From the NCBI GenBank assembly GCA_051748565.1, contig JBNJHN010000018.1:1-33710 (forward strand): 33,710 nt of DNA, written 5' to 3'. A program made the position numbers and the translations under genes. The notes beneath the pieces were generated by a model, which saw nothing but the letters and a program-made list of their open reading frames with translations, did not search any database and was not told the DNA's origin. The stretch is from SKPH01 sp051748565 (GTDB lineage: Bacteria > Bacillota > Dethiobacteria > DTU022). Positions 8,073 to 17,361 of the stretch are shown here, piece after piece. Within the stretch, counting starts at the first letter, position 1. The number at the start of each line of letters is the position of its first letter.

Positions 8073-8443
8073 TATAAACCCTCCTTGTCGTGCCCTTTTT
8101 GCAGGCCTTTTCTAAGAAATGCAGGTATTTTGCGTGATTCTTCTTTTAAAGCCTCGATGTCATTAATCAGGAACTCTCTGTAGTCAGGGTAAATGTCAAC
8201 AAAGTACATCATGATAAACTTTAAAATACGGATCACAAAATCCCTATCGAAATCGTCCCGTACTTCGCCCGCCCCAATCGCTTCGTCCACCATCTTTTTC
8301 ACATAATCTTAAAAAGCCCTGGTTAAATCACCGAAAAGTCTTTCCTTTAGAGGCCCATATGTCTTGTTCCGCAGACGGGCACTAAGCTGGTGTTCTCGGT
8401 GGTGTTGTACTGCAAAATTTACTATCTGACCTATCGCAAAAAC
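8072..8443 (-). pseudogene. TetR-family regulator remnant: C-terminal half only, with an in-frame stop
   Basis: Read on the minus strand, the codons directly after the protease stop (8444-8446) give a TetR C-terminal, ligand-binding-type sequence: helices with FAVQHHREHQLSARLRNKT and GPLKERLFGDL, then a TAA at 8309-8311, then the same frame resumes with D-Y-V-K-K-M-V-D-E-A-I-G-A-G-E-V, the usual '(E)G(E)(I/V)R' segment before the final helices. The whole N-terminal helix-turn-helix domain is missing, its place taken by the 3' end of the CPBP protease gene. A GTG at 8302 could start a 76-residue peptide, but that would have no DNA-binding domain. The reading of this as a dead regulator of the two membrane genes is inference from order and overlap. 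Confidence 0.8.
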
Positions 8444-9166
8444 CTATTTCAAAAGAACTGTTGCAATAATCGTAAGACCGACCATAATAACATTGCTTAT
8501 GCTGTGCATCATCATTGGGTAATACATGCTTCCGGATTTTTCATAACAATCACCATAAAAAATCCCTAATGAAATTGAGAGGATTACCTGAAACAGGCTG
8601 AAATTTACAGCAAAAGGGGCAAATGAAAAACCAACATGTGCCAACCCAAAAATAATTGCAGCAATCATATTTGCATAACTTATTTTCCCCTTAAAAATTC
8701 TTCCTTTAACAGCAAGCGCCAGCATAGTGATGGCAAAAGCTCTAAAAATAAGCTCTTCTGACGGGCCGGATAAAAAGAGCTGAAATCCCAATTGCCCAAA
8801 AATGTTGGTAGCAGTCAGCGGGTATTGAAATGGTTGAAATGAACTGGCAAAAATCGCGATGATATGACTTACCAAAGAACCTGCACCAAAAATAAGAGCA
8901 AATTTTAAAACATGTTTTTTGCCAACCTCAATATCCCCCCAGCCAAAACCAAAATCAAGAGGTTTATATTTGTTTATTGCAAAGATCATGAAAATGAAAA
9001 TGAGCGCCTGGACGATATGGTGCACAGATATCCAGGCATATGAACCGTCCGGGTCAATGGCGTGATAATTAAAAAGGTCGGCAATTACACCGGATAATCT
9101 GGGCACACCTAACAACAGTACTGTCAGGAACAGAATCCATAGGATTTTCTGCAATGCTTTATTCAT
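8444..9166 (-). CDS. CPBP-family intramembrane metalloprotease (CAAX-like)
   Basis: 240 residues with about seven or eight transmembrane helices. The three family motifs are present: EExxxR (E137, E138, R142 in SEELIFR), FxxxH (F173-H177 in FGLAH) and HxxxN (H221-N225), which together form the metal-dependent active site within the membrane. Bacterial members process peptides or prenylated proteins and some give self-immunity to bacteriocins; nothing nearby indicates a peptide substrate. GGAG lies eight bases before the ATG. The gene's 3' end abuts a truncated TetR gene, suggesting that it, or a deletion next to it, removed the front of that regulator. Confidence 0.85.
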   Translation of the reverse strand: MNKALQKILWILFLTVLLLGVPRLSGVIADLFNYHAIDPDGSYAWISVHHIVQALIFIFMIFAINKYKPLDFGFGWGDIEVGKKHVLKFALIFGAGSLVSHIIAIFASSFQPFQYPLTATNIFGQLGFQLFLSGPSEELIFRAFAITMLALAVKGRIFKGKISYANMIAAIIFGLAHVGFSFAPFAVNFSLFQVILSISLGIFYGDCYEKSGSMYYPMMMHSISNVIMVGLTIIATVLLK

Positions 9167-9283
9167 TACCGGATCTCCATTTTTTTATTTAACTTTTGCC
9201 TTATCAGTGTCTTTTTCTCATCGGTCAAAGTTGTACTTTAAGATAATATATCATATCTTTAAGTTAATCATTTCAATTTTTAG

Positions 9284-9289
9284 TATAAT
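9284..9289 (+). promoter_or_regulatory. TATAAT box seven bases before the GTG start
   Basis: A perfect TATAAT whose usual start point (about seven bases downstream) falls on the GTG at 9296. No good -35 hexamer stands 17 bases upstream (AAGTTA at 9261-9266). If used, the mRNA would be leaderless. Confidence 0.3.
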
Positions 9290-9295
9290 GATAAG

Positions 9296-10189
9296 GTGAA
9301 TATAAAATATAAAAAACCTGTTAAAGAAGTTAAGGCCAGGAGCGCCCTGCACAAGCTAAGAAGGAAGATACCGTACGGCTGGGATCTGAACCTGTACAGG
9401 GGATGTTCTCATAACTGTGTTTACTGTTATGCCGCCTCTTCCCGTCGATATTTCGGAAGCATAGATTTTTCCGATGAAATTTTAGTTAAAACCAATGTTG
9501 CTGCAGTCCTGGACAAGGAACTTCAGGCACCCGGCTGGCAGCACAACGTTATAAATATCGGCGGTGTTACCGACAGTTATCAGGCCGCTGAAGAACATTA
9601 CCGCCTGATGCCTCAGATCTTGAAAGTTTTAATCAAACATAGAAATCCGGCTATTATATCAACCAAATCAGACCTCATTTTAAGAGATTACGATCTAATT
9701 GATCAACTCTCCAGGCTTACTTACATAAATATCGCCCAAACCATAACTACCTGTGATGAAAAAGTCAGGGAAAAGATTGAACCGGGCGCGGTCTCATCAG
9801 AAAAAAGATTTGAAGTGTTAAAAGAGTTCGGGAAAACAAATGCCTCGCTTGGTCTTCACGTTATGCCGGTCATACCTTACCTGACAGACCAGGAAGAGAA
9901 TTTAGAAGAACTTTGCCAGCAGGCAAAAGAATGTGAAGTTGACTACCTTCTGCCCGGCACCCTCTATTTAAGAGGCCATACCCGGGCCCGGTTTTTTGAT
10001 TTTATGCAGAAAGAATATCCTGCCTTAACCGAGCATTTCAAGGAACTCTATAAGACTGGAAGCGCCGGGAAAACTTATAAAACAGCCCTATACCGGGTCG
10101 TAAACAGGCTGAGGAGCAAATATGATTTGTCGAGCAGCTACATGAAGCCGATGAGAGACAGGTTAACCGGTAACAAATTTTCAAATTAA
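9296..10189 (+). CDS. SPL-family radical SAM protein
   Basis: 297 residues. The radical SAM cluster motif is C37-x3-C41-x2-C44 in RGCSHNCVYCYA, in the context R-G-C-x-H-x-C-x-Y-C-Y seen in spore photoproduct lyase (SplB)-like and Rv2578c-like proteins. The preceding basic, K/R-rich N-terminus and the later GGVTDSYQAAE motif fit the same group. True photoproduct lyase repairs thymine dimers with SAM, but many relatives lack a C-terminal catalytic cysteine and their substrate is unknown; I see no such cysteine in the C-terminal half after residue 210. The start is a GTG with no separate ribosome site. The downstream acetyltransferase begins 21 bases after the stop and is probably co-transcribed. 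Confidence 0.8.
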   Translation: MNIKYKKPVKEVKARSALHKLRRKIPYGWDLNLYRGCSHNCVYCYAASSRRYFGSIDFSDEILVKTNVAAVLDKELQAPGWQHNVINIGGVTDSYQAAEEHYRLMPQILKVLIKHRNPAIISTKSDLILRDYDLIDQLSRLTYINIAQTITTCDEKVREKIEPGAVSSEKRFEVLKEFGKTNASLGLHVMPVIPYLTDQEENLEELCQQAKECEVDYLLPGTLYLRGHTRARFFDFMQKEYPALTEHFKELYKTGSAGKTYKTALYRVVNRLRSKYDLSSSYMKPMRDRLTGNKFSN

Positions 10190-10210
10190 GAGATAGGAGT
10201 AAAAAGTTAT

Positions 10211-10855
10211 ATGGAACAAAAAATAAAAATCACTGACCTCTCCCTTGACAGGCTTGACGAAGCAATTGAGGTAATGCTTACTGCCTTCAAAGATGAAGCA
10301 CTAACCTCATCATGGCTGGATCTGACCGATCCAAAGTTGAAAAAAGCCTATGCAGCTGCGGTAAAAATAATATATATTATTCACCTTGATTCAGGTGATC
10401 CTATATATACTGCAATAGAAAAAGAGAGTATTGTAGGCGTTGCTGTCCTGTCTACTCCTTACGCAAAGAAAAGTAAGTCTAAATCAGCTATTTTGATCAT
10501 CAAAAACCTGCCCCGACTGCTCAGGCTGGTTCCTAAAGCCATTAAGGCAGCCCGCGCACTCTTCGCAGCAACAAAACCTCCTTCCAGTTTACCGAAAAAC
10601 TACTGCACCTTTGAGATATTCGCTGTAGACCCCGTATATCAGGGCAAAGGAATCGGCCATCATCTCCTTGAACACCTTCACTATCATCAATTTAACAAAA
10701 GCAATATTTCAGGAGTATACCTGGTCACCGGAGATGAAAAAAACGTAAAAATTTATGAACGCTTCGGCTATGAAGAAGTGGAAAAAAGGGATACTAAAGG
10801 TTTAATATCATACCACATGTTCAAAGCAAAAAAACTGGAAACGGGTATTTCATGA
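10211..10855 (+). CDS. GNAT-family N-acetyltransferase
   Basis: 214 residues. The acetyl-CoA-binding motif A is clear: a beta strand FEIFAVDPVYQGKGIGHHLL, with the Q/R-x-x-G-x-G/A loop (QGKGIG) and following helix. Then come a strand GVYLVTG and the motif-B-like helix NVKIYERFGYEEV, typical of GNAT enzymes that transfer acetyl groups from acetyl-CoA to amines. The middle (residues about 90-125) carries an unusual basic helical insertion, rich in K and R. The substrate is unknown. GGAG lies 12 bases before the ATG, and the gene follows the radical SAM gene at short distance, so they probably share a transcript. Confidence 0.8.
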   Translation: MEQKIKITDLSLDRLDEAIEVMLTAFKDEALTSSWLDLTDPKLKKAYAAAVKIIYIIHLDSGDPIYTAIEKESIVGVAVLSTPYAKKSKSKSAILIIKNLPRLLRLVPKAIKAARALFAATKPPSSLPKNYCTFEIFAVDPVYQGKGIGHHLLEHLHYHQFNKSNISGVYLVTGDEKNVKIYERFGYEEVEKRDTKGLISYHMFKAKKLETGIS

Positions 10856-10877
10856 TCGGGGACTTGACAAGAAAAAA

Positions 10878-11261
10878 TTAAAGCACATCCTCGATCATAT
10901 TAACAGCATTTACCAATCCGTTTTCAGCACGAATTAGTAAGCTCATCCCCCAGACGGCCAGCGAACCGGCTATGCTTTTGGCCAGGGGATCCGAAGAATC
11001 CAGAGCCGGTATGGCCTGTGGATGAAGGTGTCACTACTGATAATTATTCACCCCATAGGCAAAGAAATTAGTGGCAACAAATGGCTGCTCCACATACCTG
11101 GCAACTCCACTTTGATTTTTCTTTTTCCAGAAAAGGAACCATCCAAAGCCCTTTGACAAATTCTTATCTTTAACATCATTTGACGTACGAAAAAGATCCC
11201 TATAGCCAGAGAGAAGAGGTGGGCTCTGCTTAAAATAGCTTCGACTAACTTTACTTGAAAA
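10878..11261 (-). pseudogene. Decayed gene of unrecognised family, downstream of gltD
   Basis: A minus-strand frame of 128 codons reads as protein at both ends but carries tandem stops (TAG at 11034-11036, TGA at 11031-11033) and has no start codon. The first part includes GYRDLFRTSNDVKDKNL, a KGFGWFLFWKKK stretch and VATNFFAYGVNNYQ. After the stops, in the same frame, come HPQAIPALDSSDPLA, then SLAVWGMSLLIRAENGLVNA and a final MIEDVL before a TAA at 10878. Continuity of sensible sequence across two adjacent stops in one frame is the evidence for a recently inactivated gene. It begins directly after the gltD stop in the same frame, so the stretch could also be a dead downstream gene of the glt operon. 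I cannot name the family. Confidence 0.55.
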
Positions 11262-12701
11262 TTACCTAAATAAAGAAAGCTGTGATTTAATATATTGATC
11301 GATATCTTCAGCAGCAGCTACGCCGTCGGCAATAGCCCTGACAACCAATGACTGGCCCCGTACTATATCACCGGCCGAAAAAACTCCCGGTTCACTGGTC
11401 ATATGGTTCTCGTCAACTAAAATGTTCCCCCGCGTATCGCGTTTAATCCCTATTGCATCGGCGAGTGGATCAGGACCGGGGCCGGAAAAACCAAGAGCCA
11501 ACAATACCATATTTGCTTCGATATGAAAATCGCTTTTTTCTTTTCGGTCTGCCCTCATTTTGCCATTCTCATTAATCCAGTCAACCCTACAGCAGTGCAG
11601 GCGCTCAACTTCACCCCTGTTGTTTCCTTCAATTGAAATGGTTTCAACAGACCAAATCCGGTCACCACCTTCCTGGTGACTGCTCGAGGCACGATCAATT
11701 CTTGGCCAGTACGGCCAGGGGTTATCTTCGCTACGGGTGGCAGATGGTCTGGGCATTATTTCTAACTGGCATATGCTTTTTGCTCCCTGCCGGAGGGCAG
11801 TTCCGATGCAGTCGGAACCCGTATCACCACCGCCAATTATAACAACTTTTTTATCCCTGGCTGAAATTTCAGCTTTTGTTCTTGGTTTTTCGCCAATTAA
11901 ACATTTATTTTGAGCTTTTAAAAAATCCATGGCAAAATAGATGCCATTAAGATCGCGCCCGGGGATATTCAGATTGCGCGGTTCCTCAGATCCACCGGTC
12001 AGCACTATAATGGAAAAATGTCTTTTTAAATAATTATATGAAACGTCAGAGCCTGCTTTAATTCCGCATTCGAATACTATACCTTCATCTTTCATCAGGT
12101 TAATGCGCCTCATCACAACCTCTTTGTCAAGCTTGAAATTCGGGATACCATAAGTCAGAAGCCCTCCCGGATTCAGGTCTTTTTCGAATACAGTAACATT
12201 GTAGCCTTTCCGGTTCAGCCGTTCGGCTATTGCCAGCCCTGAAGGGCCTGAGCCGATTACAGCAATACTCTTTTCCTTGCGCCTGATTGGGGGTCTTGGC
12301 TTAACCCAACCATTTTCAAAGCCCATTTCAATAATCATTTTTTCAACCTGGCGGATCGAAACCGCTTCGTCGTTTATACTTAGGACACAAGAGCCTTCGC
12401 AGAGGGCCGGGCAGATACGCGCTGTAAACTCCGGGAAGGGATGAGTGGAGAGCAACAGCTGAAGTGCTTCTTTCCAGCGTCCAATTGCAATATATTCGTT
12501 AATCTCGGGAACGACGTTGGCCAGGGGACAGGCATAACCATGGCAGAAAGGCGTTCCGCAGTTCAGGCAGCGTGAAGCCTGTGCTATTACCTCTTCCTCC
12601 AGGAGCACCTTTTCTACTTCGTTGAAATCGCTGAGGCGTTCGTTTATTTCCCTGTAACCCGGTTCAACTCTTTTAATTTCCTGATCGACCTGTTTCGTCA
12701 T
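11262..12701 (-). CDS. gltD: Glutamate synthase small subunit (NADPH-type)
   Basis: 479 residues, normal for GltD. The N-terminal domain has the cysteines that bind the two 4Fe-4S clusters (RCLNCGTPFCHG, ACPLANVVP, then ARICPALCEGSC). The FAD-binding motif is SIAVIGSGPSGLAIAERL, and the NADPH-binding motif is KKVVIIGGGDTGSDC. A C-terminal FAD-closing motif reads GVFSAGDIVRGQSLVVRAIADG. GltD passes electrons from NAD(P)H through FAD and iron-sulfur clusters to GltB, which makes glutamate from glutamine and 2-oxoglutarate. It starts 18 bases after the gltB stop with GAGGAG nine bases upstream, so gltBD is one operon. A remnant of another gene follows immediately. Confidence 0.96.
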   Translation of the reverse strand: MTKQVDQEIKRVEPGYREINERLSDFNEVEKVLLEEEVIAQASRCLNCGTPFCHGYACPLANVVPEINEYIAIGRWKEALQLLLSTHPFPEFTARICPALCEGSCVLSINDEAVSIRQVEKMIIEMGFENGWVKPRPPIRRKEKSIAVIGSGPSGLAIAERLNRKGYNVTVFEKDLNPGGLLTYGIPNFKLDKEVVMRRINLMKDEGIVFECGIKAGSDVSYNYLKRHFSIIVLTGGSEEPRNLNIPGRDLNGIYFAMDFLKAQNKCLIGEKPRTKAEISARDKKVVIIGGGDTGSDCIGTALRQGAKSICQLEIMPRPSATRSEDNPWPYWPRIDRASSSHQEGGDRIWSVETISIEGNNRGEVERLHCCRVDWINENGKMRADRKEKSDFHIEANMVLLALGFSGPGPDPLADAIGIKRDTRGNILVDENHMTSEPGVFSAGDIVRGQSLVVRAIADGVAAAEDIDQYIKSQLSLFR

Positions 12702-12719
12702 CCAATGCAGCTCCTCGTT

Positions 12720-15700
12720 TTAATTGATCTGCAGGAACGCTCTTTCAACCGCCTGGTCTTCACAGCTCATCTTACCCAGCGATAACCTGTATTCCATGGG
12801 GAACACCTTTATAAAAAAGGGCAGGCATTCTTCCCAGCTTTTTAATATAAAACCAGCTTTTTTGCTCCCGGTATAATGAAGATGATTATGGAGCAAGGTT
12901 TTCAGCTCATTTATATCTTCTTCTTCAGAAATGGTTTCAAGATCAACCATATCCAGGTTACAGTTTGAATCAAGAATGCCCGATTTGTCGTAAATATAGG
13001 CAATTCCACCGCTCATCCCGGCTCCGAAATTAACACCGGTGGGGCCTAAAATAACTACCCTTCCCCCGGTCATGTATTCGCATCCGTGGTCTCCTACCCC
13101 TTCAACGACTGCAATAGCCCCACTGTTCCGGATGGCAAAACGCTCTCCAACTGTACCATTGGCATAGAATTCGCCAGAGGTGGCGCCGTACAGGTTTACA
13201 TTGCCCCCGATAGTATTAAAAGAAGGGTCAAAATAGCATTCCCTGAAAGGCCTCATAATAATCCTCCCGCCGGAAAGCCCCTTGCCAATATAATCGTTGG
13301 CCTCACCTTCCAGGTTCAGGGTCATTCCGCGGGAGGCAAAAGCGCCGAAGCTTTGTCCGGCAGATCCTTTAAAGTTAAGGGTTATAGTGTTATCGGGCAG
13401 GCCCTTGTTCCCATAACGCAGGGCAATGCGGTTCGATATTATAGTTCCTACCGTCCGGTTGTGGTTGTATATGGGTGAATTTATAACTACCGGCTCTCCC
13501 GTTTCAATTGCTTTTTCAACATCTGGTAGAAGCTGGTAATCAAGGGCACCCTCCAACTGGGGTGGTTGTGTCTTGGTTTTTCGAATTTCGTGCTTGTCTG
13601 CAGCAGGATTAAATAATATTCTATCCAAGCTGATATTCTTTGCTTTCCAGAAGTTTATCTCTCCGTTTTGTTCCAGCAGATCAACCCGCCCGACCAGTTT
13701 ATCTACCTTGGCTATGCCCAGTTCAGCCATTATTTCTCTTAGCTCTTCGGCGATAAATAACATGAAATTTTCCACATGCTCTGCTTTGCCGGCAAAACAT
13801 TTCCGCAGTTCACTATCCTGGGTTGCTACACCGACGGGGCAGCGGTTGGAATGACAGTCGCGCATCATAACACACCCGCAGGCTACCAGGGCTGTTGTGG
13901 CGAAGCCAAACTCTTCGGCGCCCAACATTGCCGCAATAGCTACGTCGCGAGCGGTTTTTAAACCGCCGTCAACCTGCAGCCTGACCCTGCTGCGCAGTCC
14001 GTTCAAGATTAAAGTGTGCTGTGTTTCAGTAAGCCCAAGTTCCCATGGAACCCCGGTATGTTTTATCGAAGAAAGAGGCGCAGCACCGGTTCCGCCATCG
14101 TAGCCGCTGATTAGAATCGTATCGGCCCTGGCCTTTGCCACTCCGGCAGCAATCGTTCCTATTCCCACTTCAGAAACCAGCTTTACAGTGATACGGCTTT
14201 CAGGGTTGGCGTTTCTTAAATCATAAATTAGTTGAGCCAGGTCCTCTATAGAATAAATATCATGGTGGGGCGGTGGGGAGATAAGGGTAACCCCGGGGGT
14301 GGAATGCCTGACCTTTGCTATTGTTTTGTCCACCTTGTGGCCCGGAAGCTGACCGCCTTCACCGGGTTTCGCTCCCTGGGCAATCTTAATTTGAATTTCA
14401 CTGGCATGCGCCAGGTATTCTGCAGTTACTCCGAAACGGCCGCTGGCCACCTGTTTAATAGCGCTGCACAGGTTTATATTGTTTTCAGATGTTTTATACC
14501 TTGATGGGTCTTCGCCGCCTTCACCGGAATTACTCTTTCCACCCAGGTTATTCATGGCTTCAGCCAGTGTTTGATGAGCTTCGGGGCTGATTGAGCCGAA
14601 TGACATGGCCCCGGTTACAAAACGCTTTACAATGTTTGATGCCGGTTCAACCTGTTCAGGTGAAAGCGAGTTGGTATTCTTAAATCTCAGCAATCCGCGC
14701 AAGGTAAACTGTTTTTCCGTCTGGTTGTTGATTAATGCGGAATAAGTTTTATATTTTTCATAATCATTTAAGCGGACGGCATGCTGCAATGTGCTGATTG
14801 ATTCTGGAGTCCAGAGGTGCCTTTCACCGTCAACCCTATATGCATACTGTCCTCCCGGGGGCAGCAGTCTTGCCTTGTCAAAGGTAGCGTTGAAAATAAG
14901 ATAATCCTCGTAACGCATATTGGCTTCCCTGGCAATTTCCTCCAGACCAATACCCTTGATGCGGGAACTTGTACCTTCAAAATATTTTTCAACAAACTTA
15001 TCGTTTAAGCCTACAGCCTCAAAAACCTGTCCGTTTCGGTAGCTGCGCAAGGTGGAAATACCGATTTTCGACATCACTTTCAGGATCCCTTTACAGAGAG
15101 CCCTTACATAATTTTCCATCGCTTTCTGGGTAGATATATTTTTCCCCAGTAACCCCTGGTCTGCCAGGTGGGTAATTGATTCGAAAGCCAAGTAGGGGTT
15201 AACAGCCGATGCGCCGTAACCCAACAGCAGGGCCATGTGCATAACTTCGCGTGCTTCCGCGCTTTCAGCCAGGATCCCGATGCCGGTTCGCAGGCGCTTC
15301 TCAGTCAGGTAGCGGCTTACGGCAGATACTGCCAGTAATGAAGGAATGGGGACCATATTTTCTTCAACATCACGATCGGATAAAACGATCAACCCGAATC
15401 CTTCTTTAACTGCTTTTTCAGCCCTGCTGCACAGTTGACTCAAGGCTTCCTCAAGGGCAGCGCCTTCACCCCCGGCAGGAAACTGGGTTCTAAGCTTTAT
15501 ACTCTTGTATCCCTTTTCATCAAGGCTGCAGAGCCTTTCAAGATCTTCATTTGACAAGATGGGGTGGCTTAACTTGATCAGATGGGCGTGTCTTGGTGAT
15601 TCACGTAACAGGTTATCCGGGCAGCCGATGAATGTCATCAGCGACATAACCAGTTCTTCACGGTGGGGATCAATAGCGGGATTAGTTACCTGGGCAAAGC

Positions 15701-17276
15701 ACTGCTTGAAATACCAGTATAAAAGCTGAGGTTTTTCGGAAAGGACAGCCAGTGGTTGATCGGCGCCCATTGACCCAACCGGTTCTGCCCTCTCGACTGC
15801 CATTGTTTTAAGAATTAAATTGTTATCTTCACGGGTGTACCCAAATAGCTTCTGCCGGGCAAGCAGGCTTTTACCATCAACTTTAATTGGCGCCATGGCA
15901 TTAAAGAAACCATGAATGGTTATCTGGTTTTCCTGGGTCCACCGCCTGTAAGGGCGGCGGCGGGCCAGGCGCATTTTCAGTTCGGTATTTTTCAACAGCC
16001 GCTTTTCTTCAAGGTCGACCAACAACATTTCCCCGGGCCTCAGGGCCCCTTTTTCGCTTATTTCTTCCGAAGCCAGATCAATAACGCCTGCTTCTGATGC
16101 AAATATCATGAACCCCGACTTGGTAACCGTGTACCTTGCCGGCCGCAAACCGTTGCGATCGAGGATTGCACCTACGCGGTTACCATCAGTATAGATCACC
16201 GCTGCCGGCCCGTCCCATGGTTCCATTATCCCGGCATGGTATTCAAAAAACCCGCGCAGGTCCGGTCCGATGGGATACTTGTCACCCCAGGCCTGGGGGA
16301 TCAGCATAGCCATGGAGTGGTCGATTGACCGGCCCCCGTTGTAGATCAGTTCAAGCGCATTGTCCAGGTTGGCCGAATCACTGGCGTCAGCCTCCAGGAT
16401 CGGAAGGATCTTTTTAATGTCTGGCCCGAACAGCTCAGACTCAAAATCTCTTTCACGGGCAGCCATCCAGTTGCGATTGCCTCGCAATGTGTTTATTTCG
16501 CCATTATGGCAGAGGTAGCGGAAAGGCTGGGCCAGGGGCCAGGAGGGAAAGGTATTGGTACTGTAGCGCTGGTGAACTATAACGAAGGCGCTTTCCACAA
16601 GTTTGTCTGTCAAATCGGGATAAAACTGTTCAACCTGCCCTGGCATTAAAAGGCCTTTAAATACTATGGTGCGGCAGGACAGGCTTACAGCGTAAAAAAC
16701 TTGATCATCTTTCCTTCTGGCAGCGGTCCTTTTCTCTGCATCTTTACGGGCAATATACAGCCTGCGTTCTAATTCGTTTCCACTTGTCCCGCGGCCATCA
16801 ACAAGACATTGTCGGATAAAAGGCATTTTTTGCTGTGCCGTCCCCTGGATTCTATCGGATTGAACAGGCACGTCACGCCAACCGATTAACCCTAAACCTG
16901 TATCTTGCAGGCACCTGGTTACAATATTGCAATATTCATCTCTTAAACTGTTATCAGTAGGCAGGAAAAACATACCCACCCCGTAGCAGTTAGAAGCAGG
17001 TAAATTCCAATTATGATCGCTGGCTATTTTGCTGAAAAAACGGTGCGGTATTTGAAATTGCAGGCCTGCTCCGTCTCCTGTTTTATCATCAGCGCCGGTA
17101 GCGCCGCGGTGCAGCAAGTTTTTTAGAACGGTAACCCCTTTGTTGATCATATCGTGACTTTTTTTGCCATTAATATTAACCAGGAAACCTAAACCACAGG
17201 CATCATGTTCACGTGCCGGTGCGTACATGCCACCTTCCGAGTATAGTTTGCGGTGAAAGGCAGTTGTTTTGTCCAC
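12720..17276 (-). CDS. gltB: Glutamate synthase large subunit
   Basis: 1518 residues, full length. A 26-residue propeptide precedes the N-terminal-nucleophile cysteine C27 (EHDAC-GLGF), which after cleavage hydrolyses glutamine. The glutamine amidotransferase domain includes HQRYSTNTFPSWPLAQPFR and LCHNGEINTLRGN. The FMN-binding synthase domain includes GGKSNSGEGGEDPSR, SGYDGGTGAAPLSS and the cluster cysteines in CGCVMMRDCHSNRCPVG, which hold the 3Fe-4S centre. The C-terminal beta-helix has the repeated G-x-x-G-x-x-x-G pattern (GQSFGAF, GKGLSGGRI, GATSGEFYANG, GGRVVILG). The start is a GTG at 17276 with a weak GGGG ribosome site ten bases upstream. The promoter is at 17333-17361. No key residue is missing. 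Confidence 0.97.
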   Translation of the reverse strand: MDKTTAFHRKLYSEGGMYAPAREHDACGLGFLVNINGKKSHDMINKGVTVLKNLLHRGATGADDKTGDGAGLQFQIPHRFFSKIASDHNWNLPASNCYGVGMFFLPTDNSLRDEYCNIVTRCLQDTGLGLIGWRDVPVQSDRIQGTAQQKMPFIRQCLVDGRGTSGNELERRLYIARKDAEKRTAARRKDDQVFYAVSLSCRTIVFKGLLMPGQVEQFYPDLTDKLVESAFVIVHQRYSTNTFPSWPLAQPFRYLCHNGEINTLRGNRNWMAARERDFESELFGPDIKKILPILEADASDSANLDNALELIYNGGRSIDHSMAMLIPQAWGDKYPIGPDLRGFFEYHAGIMEPWDGPAAVIYTDGNRVGAILDRNGLRPARYTVTKSGFMIFASEAGVIDLASEEISEKGALRPGEMLLVDLEEKRLLKNTELKMRLARRRPYRRWTQENQITIHGFFNAMAPIKVDGKSLLARQKLFGYTREDNNLILKTMAVERAEPVGSMGADQPLAVLSEKPQLLYWYFKQCFAQVTNPAIDPHREELVMSLMTFIGCPDNLLRESPRHAHLIKLSHPILSNEDLERLCSLDEKGYKSIKLRTQFPAGGEGAALEEALSQLCSRAEKAVKEGFGLIVLSDRDVEENMVPIPSLLAVSAVSRYLTEKRLRTGIGILAESAEAREVMHMALLLGYGASAVNPYLAFESITHLADQGLLGKNISTQKAMENYVRALCKGILKVMSKIGISTLRSYRNGQVFEAVGLNDKFVEKYFEGTSSRIKGIGLEEIAREANMRYEDYLIFNATFDKARLLPPGGQYAYRVDGERHLWTPESISTLQHAVRLNDYEKYKTYSALINNQTEKQFTLRGLLRFKNTNSLSPEQVEPASNIVKRFVTGAMSFGSISPEAHQTLAEAMNNLGGKSNSGEGGEDPSRYKTSENNINLCSAIKQVASGRFGVTAEYLAHASEIQIKIAQGAKPGEGGQLPGHKVDKTIAKVRHSTPGVTLISPPPHHDIYSIEDLAQLIYDLRNANPESRITVKLVSEVGIGTIAAGVAKARADTILISGYDGGTGAAPLSSIKHTGVPWELGLTETQHTLILNGLRSRVRLQVDGGLKTARDVAIAAMLGAEEFGFATTALVACGCVMMRDCHSNRCPVGVATQDSELRKCFAGKAEHVENFMLFIAEELREIMAELGIAKVDKLVGRVDLLEQNGEINFWKAKNISLDRILFNPAADKHEIRKTKTQPPQLEGALDYQLLPDVEKAIETGEPVVINSPIYNHNRTVGTIISNRIALRYGNKGLPDNTITLNFKGSAGQSFGAFASRGMTLNLEGEANDYIGKGLSGGRIIMRPFRECYFDPSFNTIGGNVNLYGATSGEFYANGTVGERFAIRNSGAIAVVEGVGDHGCEYMTGGRVVILGPTGVNFGAGMSGGIAYIYDKSGILDSNCNLDMVDLETISEEEDINELKTLLHNHLHYTGSKKAGFILKSWEECLPFFIKVFPMEYRLSLGKMSCEDQAVERAFLQIN

Positions 17277-17332
17277 GATTTATCAACCCCATTCATCTGC
17301 GATTATTATCTCTTTGAAAAGGTGGTTTTTAT

Positions 17333-17361
17333 ATCATAACTTTATCAGAGCTGTTGATCAA
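17333..17361 (-). promoter_or_regulatory. Promoter of gltBD
   Basis: On the minus strand TTGATC (17356-17361), a 17-bp spacer and TATGAT (17333-17338), 57 bases before the GTG. No T-box or other leader structure was recognised between promoter and start. Confidence 0.55.
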
